Shown: piece after piece, positions 7,688 through 16,150 of the stretch
Layout of the letters: the number at the start of each line of letters is the position of its first letter
Numbering within the stretch: position 1 is the first letter of the stretch
Assembly: GCA_030653545.1 (NCBI GenBank)
Contig: JAURZE010000015.1
Coordinates: 1-64,000 of the forward strand
Direction of reading: 5' to 3'
Length of the DNA: 64,000 nucleotides
Source of the DNA: Nitrospira sp.
GTDB lineage: Bacteria > Nitrospirota > Nitrospiria > Nitrospirales > Nitrospiraceae
Notes under the pieces: model-generated
Told to the model about the DNA's origin: nothing
The model's input: only the letters and a program-made list of their open reading frames with translations
The model's database searches: none
Program-made: the position numbers and the translations under genes

Positions 7688-7881
7688 CAGGATGCTGAAA
7701 AAGTCTGCCAGCAGCGTTCTCGCGGTGCTCAGAGGCTCAACGTAGACAAAAGCTGACTGGAGGCAAAGTACCTATCCGCTCGCATAAGATCGAAGCGAGC
7801 GGGTCAAGCGAAGCTTGGTATGTACCTCCCCGCCTCTTCGCGTGCTGCGGCCTTGCTGGACGGTCTTTTTGAGCACCCCTG
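7688..7881. repeat. Nested inverted-repeat element, copy 2 (194 bp)
   Basis: It begins CAGGATGCTGAAAAAGTCTGCC at 7688 and ends with the roughly complementary GGACGGTCTTTTTGAGCACCCCTG at 7881. It shares the core GCTCAGAGGCTCAACGTA and the GCCTCTTCGC-TGCTGCGGCCTTGCTGG-CGG segment with copy 1 at 1181-1305. The centre is longer here and holds a second hairpin, CCGCTCGC at 7776-7783 paired with GCGAGCGG at 7795-7802. The two copies are in the same orientation, each just downstream of a gene. No coding capacity is seen. Confidence 0.8.
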
Positions 7882-7944
7882 GTAGACTCCCCTGCTGTGC
7901 TTATGAATGAGAGGTTGCCGTAACCAGTTTCTTTACAGCCTGCT

Positions 7945-8586
7945 ATGCCGACGTTAATTCGCAAGACTTTTTCTGTTCCCCCGCTCGGGTGCAATTGCTC
8001 CATCATCGGCGATCCGGTGACGAAGCAGGCCATTGTCGTCGATCCAGGCGGCGCGCCTGAGCGGATTCTTCGCGAGGTCCAGCAGTTAGGCCTGACCGTC
8101 AGCCACATTCTGCATACGCACGCTCACTTCGATCACTTTCTTGCGTCCGGCGAAATGCAGCGGTTGACCGGTGCAACGCTCTGTCTGCACCAGGATGATC
8201 TCGATCTCTGGACGAATCTGGAGGCGCAGTGCCGGATGTTCGGTGTGCCCTATGTGGCTGTGCCGCTGCCGGAATATTGGATCAAAGATGAAGAACGGAT
8301 CATGGTCGGCGGTGTGACCCTGGTGGGCCTCCACACACCGGGTCACACGCCCGGCTCAATGAGCTTCCATCTTCCTGGTGAGAGTGTGGTGTTGGCCGGA
8401 GATACCCTGTTCCGGGGCAGTATCGGCCGGACCGATTTGTGGGGCGGGGATTTCGATGCGATTGAGCGGTCGATCCGTGAACGGCTCTATACACTCGCCG
8501 ATGAGACAACGGTGGTGACCGGACACGGACCGGAAACGGAGATCGGAGTCGAGAAGGAATCGAACCAGTTTTTTCGCGTGGAGTGA
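7945..8586 (+). CDS. Metallo-beta-lactamase-fold hydrolase (glyoxalase II-like)
   Basis: A 213-residue cytosolic protein with the complete metal-binding set of the metallo-beta-lactamase fold: HTHAHFDH (about 57-64), HTPGHTPGS (about 132-140), AGDTLF and TGHGPET near the C-terminus. The compact length fits the YcbL/glyoxalase II-like group, which hydrolyses thioesters such as S-lactoylglutathione, or related substrates. The gene is monocistronic: it begins 63 bases after repeat copy 2 and its 3' end faces a reverse-strand gene 8 bases away. The exact substrate cannot be read from the sequence. Confidence 0.88.
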   Translation: MPTLIRKTFSVPPLGCNCSIIGDPVTKQAIVVDPGGAPERILREVQQLGLTVSHILHTHAHFDHFLASGEMQRLTGATLCLHQDDLDLWTNLEAQCRMFGVPYVAVPLPEYWIKDEERIMVGGVTLVGLHTPGHTPGSMSFHLPGESVVLAGDTLFRGSIGRTDLWGGDFDAIERSIRERLYTLADETTVVTGHGPETEIGVEKESNQFFRVE

Positions 8587-8593
8587 CGGACGG

Positions 8594-8896
8594 CTATTCT
8601 TTTGCCATCCGCTCTTTCAGGCGGGCGAGGCGCTTCTCGGTCGATTGCTTGATGAAGGTCATGTTCTCGGAGAGATGCTGCTGCGCGTTGATCTTCCCTT
8701 CTTCGCGCCGCTTTAATTGATCGAGTCCGAACTGGGAGATCGCCGCGCCGTCCTCCTTATTGAGCTCTTTCCAGATGACAACGCAACGCGCCTGTTTCGC
8801 CGTTGGGTAGGCGTCGCAGGGAGGATCGATCGTCGCAGCCCTGGCGATGGCCGGCACTGACAAGAGTCCAGCGAGCACAATCGTCAAAAGTTTCAT
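8594..8896 (-). CDS. Exported hypothetical protein, 100 aa
   Basis: The open frame reaches 8950, but the ATG at 8896 begins a standard signal peptide (MKLLTIVLAGLLSVPAIARA). The mature part, about 80 residues, is highly charged: it has two cysteines (PPCDAYPTAKQARC) that could form a disulfide, then a long helix rich in Lys, Glu and Arg. The protein is probably periplasmic. The next gene, a methyltransferase, is divergent with 22 bases between the starts, so the shared promoter region must overlap coding DNA. No family recognised. Confidence 0.55.
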   Translation of the reverse strand: MKLLTIVLAGLLSVPAIARAATIDPPCDAYPTAKQARCVVIWKELNKEDGAAISQFGLDQLKRREEGKINAQQHLSENMTFIKQSTEKRLARLKERMAKE

Positions 8897-8918
8897 ATCC
8901 AGCCGGTCCTTCTTATCC

Positions 8919-9566
8919 ATGACCACGAAGCGTGAACGGCACCATACCACAAGTCAAATCGTTGCGCCGACCATCCGGATCTATGAGCAAGGGGCGACAA
9001 CGTTTCTGCAGCGCTGGATCAGTCGTCGTAAGCGACCTCCGGCTCTGTTACTCGACTCGCTCACCCGGCTGCCAAAGCATTCGAGCATTCTCGATCTCGG
9101 CTGTGGCGGCGCGCAAGACGCGCGGGTTCTTCATGCAAAAGGATTTCGTGTCGTCGGGATGGATCTGACGACGGCGTTTTTGCGGGCCGCGCAGAGCACG
9201 GCTCCATCTGTACCGCTGGTGCTTGCCGATATGCGTGACATGCCGTTTCGAGACGCATCATTTGATGCGGTTTGGGCGGCTGCCTGCTTGATGCATGTGC
9301 CCAAGTCTGAAGCCGCGCAGGTGCTCAAGAGGCTGAGTCGCATCGTTTGTCCCGGCGGGATGCTGGCGGCAACCGTCACGTATGGCACTCAGAGCCGCAT
9401 TTTGACCGATGGGTGGATGCCCGGCCGCTACTTTGCCAGATGGCAGAGGGCTGAATGGGCCAGGGTGGTGGAACAAAACGGCTGGACGATTGACTCGCTG
9501 CGTGTCGTGTCGAACCAAGAGCGCAAAGGCCGGTGGCTGAATCTCGTCGCGAGACGCGCTATGTGA
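8919..9566 (+). CDS. Class I SAM-dependent methyltransferase
   Basis: The ATG at 8919 is preferred over the upstream frame start because the conserved domain begins soon after it. The domain shows the Rossmann-type SAM-binding signature ILDLGCGGAQDARVL (motif I), VVGMDLT (acidic end of strand 2) and FDAVWAAACLMHVP (motif IV region with post-loop). Its length, about 215 residues, fits a Methyltransf_11/UbiE-like protein. The N-terminal region is basic. The substrate is not evident; neighbours give no hint. The gene converges on a reverse-strand lipoprotein gene. Confidence 0.82.
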   Translation: MTTKRERHHTTSQIVAPTIRIYEQGATTFLQRWISRRKRPPALLLDSLTRLPKHSSILDLGCGGAQDARVLHAKGFRVVGMDLTTAFLRAAQSTAPSVPLVLADMRDMPFRDASFDAVWAAACLMHVPKSEAAQVLKRLSRIVCPGGMLAATVTYGTQSRILTDGWMPGRYFARWQRAEWARVVEQNGWTIDSLRVVSNQERKGRWLNLVARRAM

Positions 9567-9591
9567 CGGGAGCGTCTGATCGCAGGGCACG

Positions 9592-10005
9592 TTACTTCGT
9601 CGGCGCTGGCTCCGACGTCTTGCGGTCGAGCGTGAAGTAGATCTTCTCGTCGAATGTGTAGTACCCGCCTTCATCGATGTCGTGCATGATGCAGAAAGGC
9701 GAGAAGATAATCGCGCAGCCGAGCACGTCGGCGACCACCCACCAGGACCAGGTTCGCTTGATCGTATAGGTAGCGGGGTCGTAGCCGTCTTTGGAAAAGG
9801 TCGCGCGATGGTCGGCCTTGCGGCTGAGATTGACGGTGCCCGGTGCGAGCATGTGCACGAGATCGTCGACGACGACGTTGGTCTCTGCCGGAGTGGTAAA
9901 GAGCGTGACGGATTGATGGTCTCCGTGCATCCAGGTGCCGCAGCCGGTCAGGGACCAGGCACATCCAATCACGAGCGCGCCAAGCCAAAGTCGAGTCCGT
10001 GTCAT
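9592..10005 (-). CDS. PEGA-like small lipoprotein
   Basis: The ATG at 10005 gives a lipoprotein signal with lipobox LTGC (the frame continues upstream to 10074 without support). The mature part has a PEGA-like beta domain: the pattern TPAETNVVVDD...APGTVNLSRKADHRATFSKDGYDP is the usual sequence of short strands with a G at the turn. A hydrophobic segment WWVVADVLGCAIIF follows, which may be a second membrane association. PEGA domains occur in surface lipoproteins with unknown roles. The gene lies 134 bases downstream of trpS on the same strand. Confidence 0.68.
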   Translation of the reverse strand: MTRTRLWLGALVIGCAWSLTGCGTWMHGDHQSVTLFTTPAETNVVVDDLVHMLAPGTVNLSRKADHRATFSKDGYDPATYTIKRTWSWWVVADVLGCAIIFSPFCIMHDIDEGGYYTFDEKIYFTLDRKTSEPAPTK

Positions 10006-10139
10006 GCCAACCTCTTGCTCGCTGGTGCGGGAAGGATCATCCAGCGCGGTCTGATGGTGAACAGCTGTCGGCATTTTTCCATGCCACCCGCCGTTCTTCT
10101 AGCGTTTTCAGTAATTCTACAGAGAGTGGGGCCGGTCCT

Positions 10140-11135
10140 TTAGATCTTCATCGCCTCGTTTACTTCGGCGAGGGTCGCTTTCGCGACTTTCGCGGCGCGC
10201 TGGCTGCCGTCCTGCACGATCTCGTCGATGCGCGAGGGATGGCTGATGAGGGATGCGCGGGCTTCCCACATGGGCGCCATGCGCTCGACCATCTTATCCG
10301 CCACCAGTTTCTTGCAATCGATGCAGCCGATAGCAGCGGTGCGACAGTCCGTGTTGATCTGCGCCTGCACGGCTTGCGGCGAGTAGATCTTGTGGAACTC
10401 ATAGACGGGGCAGACGTCGGGGTTGCCCGGGTCCGTGCGCCGCACGCGCGCCGGGTCGGTGACCATCGTCTTCAGTTTTTGCCGGACTACCGGCTCCGCA
10501 TCCGACAGGTTGATCGTGTTGCCGTAGCTCTTGCTCATCTTCCGCCCATCGGTGCCCAGGACCTTGGGAAATTTAGTGAGGTGTTCTTTGGGCTCGGGGA
10601 AGACGGACTTTTTGTAGATATCGTTGAAGCGCCGCGCGAGTTCCCTCGTCAGTTCCAGATGAGGCAGTTGGTCTTTGCCTACCGGAACGAAGTCCGGCTT
10701 GTATAGCAAGATGTCGGCAGCTTGCAGCACGGGGTAGCCGAGAAAGCCGTAGGTGCTGAGGTCCTTTTCTTTGATCTCGTCCTGCTTCTCTTTGTAGGTC
10801 GGATTCCGCTCCAGCCAGGACACGGGGACCATCATCGAAAGGAGAAGGTGCAGCACGGCATGCTCGGGAATGTGGGACTGGATGAAGACGGTCGAGCGTT
10901 TCGGATCGATGCCGGCGGCCAGCCAATCGATCAGGAGTTCGCGCACGAATTCGCGGATCCGGCTGGTGTCGGCGTAGTTCGTCGAGAGGGCGTGCCAGTC
11001 GGCGACGAAGAAGAAGCACTCATAGTCTTCCTGCAGCGCCTTCCAGTTTTCCAAGGCGCCGAGATAGTTGCCCAAATGCATCAAGCCGCTGGGTTGCATA
11101 CCGCTGAGAACGCGCTTACGTGGTGCAGTGGTCAT
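10140..11135 (-). CDS. trpS: Tryptophan-tRNA ligase
   Basis: This 331-residue class I aminoacyl-tRNA synthetase charges tRNA-Trp with tryptophan. The HIGH-like signature appears as GLMHLGN near residue 17, and KMSKS as RKMSKSYGNTI about two-thirds along. The Rossmann fold segment FFFVADWHALST and the motif ELTRELARRFND are typical of bacterial TrpS. Length matches the family. Its start overlaps the stop of the upstream site-2 protease gene by 4 bases (ATGA), suggesting coupled translation in one operon. Housekeeping and essential. Confidence 0.96.
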   Translation of the reverse strand: MTTAPRKRVLSGMQPSGLMHLGNYLGALENWKALQEDYECFFFVADWHALSTNYADTSRIREFVRELLIDWLAAGIDPKRSTVFIQSHIPEHAVLHLLLSMMVPVSWLERNPTYKEKQDEIKEKDLSTYGFLGYPVLQAADILLYKPDFVPVGKDQLPHLELTRELARRFNDIYKKSVFPEPKEHLTKFPKVLGTDGRKMSKSYGNTINLSDAEPVVRQKLKTMVTDPARVRRTDPGNPDVCPVYEFHKIYSPQAVQAQINTDCRTAAIGCIDCKKLVADKMVERMAPMWEARASLISHPSRIDEIVQDGSQRAAKVAKATLAEVNEAMKI

Positions 11136-11872
11136 TGCGAGGCTCCTGCGCCGAGGCCCAGTGCCGTCGACAAGATCGTGCCGGACAGGGCCGTGGCGAA
11201 TGTGCTGGTGATGGTGTGGATGACCCGGAGTTCTTTATCGAAGACGATCAAGCCCATGAGAATCATCATGCCGTAGGGCTCCAACCGCGCGAGCGCGAGC
11301 GCCGGGGCGGGGGGCAAGAGGCAAGTCAGGATGCGCCCGCCGTCGAGCGGCGGGATCGGAATCAAATTGAAGAGCGCCAGAAAGACGTTGATCATCACCG
11401 AGTAGAGGGCCATGACGCTGATGGGCAGCAGGATCATCGTGGCCAGGCTCGCGGGTTCGCCGTCGGCATTGCCGGGACGTTTGGCCAGCAGGGATGGATC
11501 GACGGCAAAGAGCGCCGCGACGACCAGCGCACCGAGGACCGCTAAGACGAGATTCATGCCGGGCCCTGCGGCGGCGACCAGCGCCATGTCGCGGCGCGGC
11601 TGGCGCATGTTGCGCGGATCGACCGGCACCGGCTTGGCCCAGCCGAGGAGGAAGCTTCCCGGCAACGCGAGGCAGAGCAACGGCAGAATGATGGTGCCGA
11701 GCGGGTCGATATGCGCCAGGGGATTCAGGGTCAGGCGGCCTTGCAGCTTCGCGGTCGGATCGCCGCATTTATCGGCGGCCCATCCGTGGGCATATTCATG
11801 CAGCACCATCGCGACGAGGAGCGGGAGACCCATGTATGAAATCTTATGGAGGATGGGAGCGAGTGTGTCCAT
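11132..11872 (-). CDS. Site-2 protease family (M50) membrane metalloprotease
   Basis: A 246-residue polytopic membrane protein with about six hydrophobic segments. The zinc-binding HEYAHG motif (HExxH, about residue 25) lies in the first conserved helix. The second conserved aspartate lies in NLIPIPPLDGGRI, the classic S2P motif. The group without PDZ domain is common in bacteria and cuts membrane-embedded substrates; targets are unknown. The gene overlaps trpS by 4 bases, an arrangement seen in several phyla. A 12-base gap separates it from the preceding TPR/binding-protein gene. Confidence 0.9.
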   Translation of the reverse strand: MDTLAPILHKISYMGLPLLVAMVLHEYAHGWAADKCGDPTAKLQGRLTLNPLAHIDPLGTIILPLLCLALPGSFLLGWAKPVPVDPRNMRQPRRDMALVAAAGPGMNLVLAVLGALVVAALFAVDPSLLAKRPGNADGEPASLATMILLPISVMALYSVMINVFLALFNLIPIPPLDGGRILTCLLPPAPALALARLEPYGMMILMGLIVFDKELRVIHTITSTFATALSGTILSTALGLGAGASQ

Positions 11873-11884
11873 AGGGTGATCCGG

Positions 11885-13843
11885 CTAGTCGAGTTGGACG
11901 AATTTCCCGTGTTTGACTTGGAGCAGCGCGAGGGGGCGTTGGAGGGTGCCTTCCGCTCCGAAGCCGGCCGGTCCCATCAGCGTGGGGAGATCGCGCTGCG
12001 TGGTCAGGAATTCTTGAACGGCGTCGCCCGACGTCGCTCCCCGGCGAATCGCTTCCAGGACCAGCTTGGCGGCATCGTACCCTTGCATGGTGAACAAGGT
12101 GGGGCTGCCCTGAAACCGTTTCTGAAAGCGTTGAACGAAATCCTGCACGGCGGCATTGGCGCTCTCCGCGAAGAATCCGTCCACAAACACGGCGCCGTCC
12201 ACTGTGCGGTCAGCCGTGCGCAGGAAGTCCGGCGAGTTCCATCCGTTGGTTCCCAAGAGCGGGACTTTGACGTCGTGAAAGGCGAGTTGTGCCGCGAGCA
12301 GGCCGATTTCACTGGCGCGGCTGGGAATGAAGATCGCGTCGAAGCCCGGCGTGTAGAGAATCCGTTTGTCGCTTTTGCCGACCGGCTTTCCCGCAGGTCG
12401 CGAGGGATCGTAGGGAACCGCGAGGCCGTATTTCTTGAGGTCTTCGGCCTTGAGTCTCTTGATCTGCGGCGAGAAGTCCGAATCGCCCTCTTTGAACGAT
12501 TCCATGGCGATGACTTCGCCCTCATGCTGCCGGACTTCTTGCGCAAAGAGGCGAGCCTGTTCACGGCCATACGTGGTATCGGGATACAGAATGCAAAACC
12601 GGCGATAGCCTTGTTCACCGGTGGCATAGGCTGCGATTCGCTTGGCTTGCAGGGCATGGGTCAGGGTGGTGCTGAAGACGAAGCTTCCCAGTCGTCGGAC
12701 ATTGGGAAACGTGGCTGCCGGGGTAATCAGCGGGATTTTTGCGCGTTCGGCCATCTCGGCCATCACGGGGAGATTTTTCGAGAGCATCGGCCCGATGACG
12801 GCCATTGGCCGGTCTTCGTTCAGCAGTGCGGCGTGGTCTTCGAGAAACGAGGGTTTGTCCGACTCGTTGTCTTTCACGATCAGTCCGACGGGCGGCATCC
12901 CCGACTGTTCGCGCGCGCGTTCGACCGCCAGCTGAATGCCCTCCAGTACTTCATTGGCGAACGGCGCGAGGCGTCCGGACAGCGGCAGGACCGTGGCGAT
13001 GAAGAATTGGTTCGCCTTCAATCTGGTCTTGAGGAGCGCCAGCGTGTCGGCGGCCTTGGAGCCGTAGGGGTGTTCGGGGAATTGCGCGAGAAATTGTTGA
13101 ATCTGGCGTTCGGCCAGATGGTCTTCTCCGCGCCCGGTATAGAGCTCGATTAGGCGGATGGCGGCCAGATCGCCGGGGAACGATTTCGGATAGAGGTCGT
13201 GCAGTCGCGTGAGCGCTTTCTTGTCCAGCTTCTCGTTGATGAACTCGCGAATCTGTGCCCGCGTCTCCGCTACGTGCTCTTCGGTACCGGCGGCGCTCTC
13301 TTGGAGCAGGGCTTCGATGGCGCGGACATACTCTTTTTTCTGCACCAGAAATTCGGCGGTGAGCCGGAGGGCTTCGTGCTTCGTGTCTTCGTCGGTCGTG
13401 CCGGTGCGCAATTGTGTGAGCAGGGGCAGCGCCAGATCGATGTTGCCCATCGCCGCGTGGGTGCGGGCCAGCATGATCTTCCCCCGCTCGCTCAAGTCGG
13501 ACGCCGGGAATTCGGTCTGCAGCTGGTTCAAGTATCGTATGGCCTCGGAGTATTCCTTCATGTTGTACAGAGCGGCTCCGAGCAGCAGGTAGGTGTCATC
13601 CAAATGCTCCGGGCGCGGGGAGGTTGCGAGAAACCGCCGAAGGACGGTGGCGGCGGACTCTGCCTCGCCCTTGTCGAGCAATCGCTTGGCTTGCGCAAGC
13701 ACCGGGGGATCAGGCAGCGGCGCTTTGAGTTCCGTCGCGGGGGCCGGTTGGGGCTGCACCGCGGCTCCTGCAAGGCTCAAGGCCAGGACGACGATCAAGC
13801 GGCGGCAGGCATGCAGTCGTGAGTATGTGCGCTGAGAACCCAT
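11885..13843 (-). CDS. TPR plus periplasmic ligand-binding protein (LpoA-like)
   Basis: A 652-residue exported protein with a signal peptide and two parts. The N-terminal 250 residues are helical repeats of TPR type (AKRLLDKGEAESAATVLRRFL, LLLGAALYNMKEYSEAIRYLNQL). The C-terminal part, from about 275, is a Peripla_BP_6 type I binding fold, starting FFIATVLPLSGRLAPF and containing VGLIVKDNES, VIGPMLS and DAIFIPSRASEIGLLAAQLA. This layout matches LpoA, which activates class A penicillin-binding proteins, but a small-ligand sensor is also possible. No lipobox is clear. It likely opens the operon with the M50 protease and trpS. Confidence 0.8.
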   Translation of the reverse strand: MGSQRTYSRLHACRRLIVVLALSLAGAAVQPQPAPATELKAPLPDPPVLAQAKRLLDKGEAESAATVLRRFLATSPRPEHLDDTYLLLGAALYNMKEYSEAIRYLNQLQTEFPASDLSERGKIMLARTHAAMGNIDLALPLLTQLRTGTTDEDTKHEALRLTAEFLVQKKEYVRAIEALLQESAAGTEEHVAETRAQIREFINEKLDKKALTRLHDLYPKSFPGDLAAIRLIELYTGRGEDHLAERQIQQFLAQFPEHPYGSKAADTLALLKTRLKANQFFIATVLPLSGRLAPFANEVLEGIQLAVERAREQSGMPPVGLIVKDNESDKPSFLEDHAALLNEDRPMAVIGPMLSKNLPVMAEMAERAKIPLITPAATFPNVRRLGSFVFSTTLTHALQAKRIAAYATGEQGYRRFCILYPDTTYGREQARLFAQEVRQHEGEVIAMESFKEGDSDFSPQIKRLKAEDLKKYGLAVPYDPSRPAGKPVGKSDKRILYTPGFDAIFIPSRASEIGLLAAQLAFHDVKVPLLGTNGWNSPDFLRTADRTVDGAVFVDGFFAESANAAVQDFVQRFQKRFQGSPTLFTMQGYDAAKLVLEAIRRGATSGDAVQEFLTTQRDLPTLMGPAGFGAEGTLQRPLALLQVKHGKFVQLD

Positions 13844-13945
13844 TTAGTAGAGGTAGCGATAGGGATGCGGTTGGTTATTAGATGACACGTTGTGACTAGT
13901 ATCGGAAAGGGTGCGGAAGTGTCAAGGAGAACCGCGGTTGGTTCG

Positions 13946-13974
13946 TTGAGTTCACCTGGCGAGTTGGCTATAGT
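13946..13974 (+). promoter_or_regulatory. Sigma-70-like promoter for xerD
   Basis: The -35 box is TTGAGT (13946-13951) and the -10 box is TATAGT (13969-13974), separated by 17 bases. Transcription would start near 13981. It lies in a non-coding divergent region and points at the recombinase gene, whose ATG at 14042 or TTG at 14015 would both be downstream. Motif and spacing are good, but there is no experimental support. Confidence 0.6.
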
Positions 13975-14041
13975 CTGCCGATAGGCAGGCTGCGGTGCTC
14001 GCAGAAGTGCTGATTTGCCTGCTCCTCGTGCGACTCTTCTT

Positions 14042-14971
14042 ATGGTTACATCGACCGATCAAATCCTCGCCCCGCTGGCTGAACGCTATCTCGGGCATCT
14101 TCGCGTTGAAGGCGGATTATCGGTCAACACGCTGGAAGCCTATCGGCGCGATTTGCACAAGTTGCAATCATTTCTTGTTCCGCACGGGATCGGAATGGGG
14201 GAGGCGGTCGCGCCGCACCAGCTCGCCGGATTTCTCGCGACCTTGAAAGATCAGCGCCTGTCCTCGGCGTCGATGGCGCGTACGCTGTCGACGTTACGGG
14301 GCTGGTTTCGTTTTCTCGTGCGCGAAGGATTGCTGCCTGCCAGCCCGATGCAGGATCTGTCGGTGGCCCGGCGGGCAGTCCGGTTGCCTAAAACGCTGAC
14401 CATGGTGGAGGTCACGGCGCTATTAGATTTGCCGCCGTTGCCCGCATTGGAGGATCAGCGCGACCGCACGATGCTGGAGTTGATGTATGCGTCGGGATTG
14501 CGCGTTTCTGAGTTAGTGTCGGTGGAGCTGGTGCGTCTTGATTTGGGCGTGGGTTGTCTGCGGATTCTCGGGAAGGGTTCAAAGGAGCGCCTGGTCCCGA
14601 TCGGCGAAGCTGCGAGAGAGGCGCTGGCGCACTATGTCGATCACGTTCGCTCTGCCATTTTGAATCGGCGGGCGTCGCGGGCGCTCTTTGTGTCTCGGCG
14701 CGGGGGACCGTTAACCAGGCAGGCCTTTTGGAAAATCGTGAGCCGACGCGCCAAGCGCGCGGGGATTGCCAAGCCCATTTCGCCCCACATGCTGCGACAT
14801 TCGTTCGCCACGCACTTGCTTGAAGGGGGCGCCGATTTGCGTGCGGTGCAGGCGATGCTCGGCCATGCGGATATTGCCACGACGCAGATCTACACCCATG
14901 TTGAGCGGGGCCGGCTGAAACAGGTTCATCGGAGATTTTTCCCTCGGCAGGCCGGGACTCTTAAGAAATAA
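14042..14971 (+). CDS. xerD: Tyrosine recombinase XerD
   Basis: The frame begins at TTG 14015, but the ATG at 14042 places the conserved N-terminal core (LAERYLGHLRVEGG) at the usual distance. The protein is about 309 residues, the normal XerC/D length. The catalytic set of a tyrosine recombinase is present: Arg in ASGLRVSEL, Lys in GKGSKER, HxxR in HMLRHSFATHLL, and LGHADIATTQIYTHV carrying His and the nucleophile Tyr. It acts with a partner at dif to resolve chromosome dimers. The partner gene is not in the window; the D rather than C assignment is by similarity feel only. Confidence 0.88.
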   Translation: MVTSTDQILAPLAERYLGHLRVEGGLSVNTLEAYRRDLHKLQSFLVPHGIGMGEAVAPHQLAGFLATLKDQRLSSASMARTLSTLRGWFRFLVREGLLPASPMQDLSVARRAVRLPKTLTMVEVTALLDLPPLPALEDQRDRTMLELMYASGLRVSELVSVELVRLDLGVGCLRILGKGSKERLVPIGEAAREALAHYVDHVRSAILNRRASRALFVSRRGGPLTRQAFWKIVSRRAKRAGIAKPISPHMLRHSFATHLLEGGADLRAVQAMLGHADIATTQIYTHVERGRLKQVHRRFFPRQAGTLKK

Positions 14972-15051
14972 GCATCCTGCCGCCGGCGAGTCGCGACGAA
15001 TGAAAAGACTGCAGGAACACAAGAAAACTGCAAGAAGAGTGCGAGAATCGG

Positions 15052-15080
15052 TTGACAAGGCCGGATGGACTTGGTAGCAT
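15052..15080 (+). promoter_or_regulatory. Promoter of the tRNA-Val gene
   Basis: A perfect -35 TTGACA (15052-15057) is followed 17 bases later by TAGCAT (15075-15080). The mature tRNA begins 24 bases further on. The position is ideal for a tRNA promoter. Confidence 0.75.
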
Positions 15081-15103
15081 CCGCCAACGTTGCTAAGAAA
15101 AAC

Positions 15104-15179
15104 GGGCGGATAGCTCAGTTGGTAGAGCGCCACCTTTACACGGTGGATGTCGCAGGTTCGATCCCTGTTCCGCCTACCA
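15104..15179 (+). tRNA. tRNA-Val (TAC)
   Basis: A 76-base cloverleaf with encoded CCA. The acceptor GGGCGGA pairs with TCCGCCT through one G-T pair; the D arm reads GCTCAGTTGGTAGAGC; the anticodon stem CCACC/GGTGG surrounds TTTACAC with anticodon TAC; the T arm is GCAGGTTCGATCCCTGT. Anticodon TAC reads valine GTA codons. It lies 133 bases after xerD and has its own promoter. Confidence 0.96.
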
Positions 15180-15268
15180 GAGGTAAGCTGGTGTGTGGGG
15201 GCAGATCGAAAAAGGAAGATAGCACCATTTCTGATTTCGGGACTTGAACGGCTGCTCTGTCAATCGTC

Positions 15269-15296
15269 TTGTCGTTCCGACCATCCGCCGTATAGA
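15269..15296 (+). promoter_or_regulatory. Possible promoter of the tRNA-Asp gene
   Basis: TTGTCG (15269-15274) and TATAGA (15291-15296) are separated by 16 bases, and the tRNA starts 11 bases after the -10 box. The -35 match is weak, but position and -10 are good. Read-through from the tRNA-Val promoter is the alternative. Confidence 0.45.
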
Positions 15297-15306
15297 AGAA
15301 TCGCGA

Positions 15307-15383
15307 GGGGCCGTCGTTCAGCTGGTTAGGACGCCAGATTGTCAATCTGGAGGTCGCGGGTTCAAATCCCGTCGGCCCCGCCA
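15307..15383 (+). tRNA. tRNA-Asp (GTC)
   Basis: A 77-base cloverleaf with encoded CCA. The acceptor GGGGCCG pairs with CGGCCCC; the D arm is GTTCAGCTGGTTAGGAC; the anticodon stem CCAGA/TCTGG encloses TTGTCAA with anticodon GTC; the T arm is GCGGGTTCAAATCCCGT. It is followed by ATTTTTC, a weak T run. The tol operon starts 74 bases later. Confidence 0.96.
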
Positions 15384-15457
15384 TTTTTCTTCAGGGTTGA
15401 GCACACTCCATCACACTACGGTGTGTCATGAATAGAGGAGGGAGACGCTAGCGTCCT

Positions 15458-16150
15458 ATGTTCCAGTCAGGTCCCATGGCTCTCATTGGATCACTGGGCG
15501 TGGTGTCGAAAGTCGTTCTCTTTCTTCTCCTCCTGCTGTCAGTCGTATCCTGGGCCGTGATTTTCCTCAAGTTGAAAGTCTTCAAATCCGCCGACGCAGA
15601 AGACCGGCGGTTCATGACTGTGCTGTTGAAAGCCAAGGATGTCGATGAAGTAGTGCGCCATGCCCAGCGTTCGACCGGCAGCCCGTGCGCCAAGATTTTT
15701 CATGGTGTGGTCGATCGGCTTGGAACAGGGCGCGAGGCTCAGGACGGTGGGGGCGCTCTTCCTGTAGACCGCCACGTCATGGAGCGCACCGCGCAACATA
15801 TCGCACAGGGACAGCTCTCTCACCTTGAATCGTATCTTCCCTTTCTTGCCACGACGGGAAATATCAGCCCGTTCGTTGGATTGCTCGGGACGGTGATGGG
15901 GATTATCGATTCGTTTAGAGAAATCGGTTCGCAGGGGACGGCCAGTATTGCCGCGGTCGCGCCCGGCGTGTCCGAAGCCCTGGTGGCCACGGCGGCCGGA
16001 CTGTTCACGGCGATTCCCGCGGTCATCGCCTACAACTACTTTCTGTCCCGTATCCGCGGGACCGCGTTCCGCATGGATACGGTGACGGTCGAGCTTCTGA
16101 CGTTGATGGCACCGAAAGCTAAGCCGGCTACCATAGGGACGAAGGGATGA
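15458..16150 (+). CDS. tolQ: Tol-Pal system proton channel TolQ
   Basis: A 230-residue inner-membrane protein of the MotA/TolQ/ExbB family. Three membrane helices are visible: a first at about 17-38 (VVLFLLLLLSVVSWAVIF), a second around PFVGLLGTVMGIIDSF, and a third around EALVATAAGLFTAIPAVIAYNYF. The GxxGTVMGII and ATAAGL patterns mark the channel helices. With TolR it turns proton motive force into motion of TolA, keeping the outer membrane tied during division. The gene overlaps tolR by 4 bases and opens the tol operon. An alternative ATG lies at 15476. Confidence 0.95.
   Translation: MFQSGPMALIGSLGVVSKVVLFLLLLLSVVSWAVIFLKLKVFKSADAEDRRFMTVLLKAKDVDEVVRHAQRSTGSPCAKIFHGVVDRLGTGREAQDGGGALPVDRHVMERTAQHIAQGQLSHLESYLPFLATTGNISPFVGLLGTVMGIIDSFREIGSQGTASIAAVAPGVSEALVATAAGLFTAIPAVIAYNYFLSRIRGTAFRMDTVTVELLTLMAPKAKPATIGTKG

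Noticed and set aside
11846-13153. 435-codon forward open frame opposite the TPR/binding-protein gene
   Set aside because: It is the antisense shadow of a real gene; codon pattern and product composition (many Gln, Arg, His and Gly) show no domain or signal.
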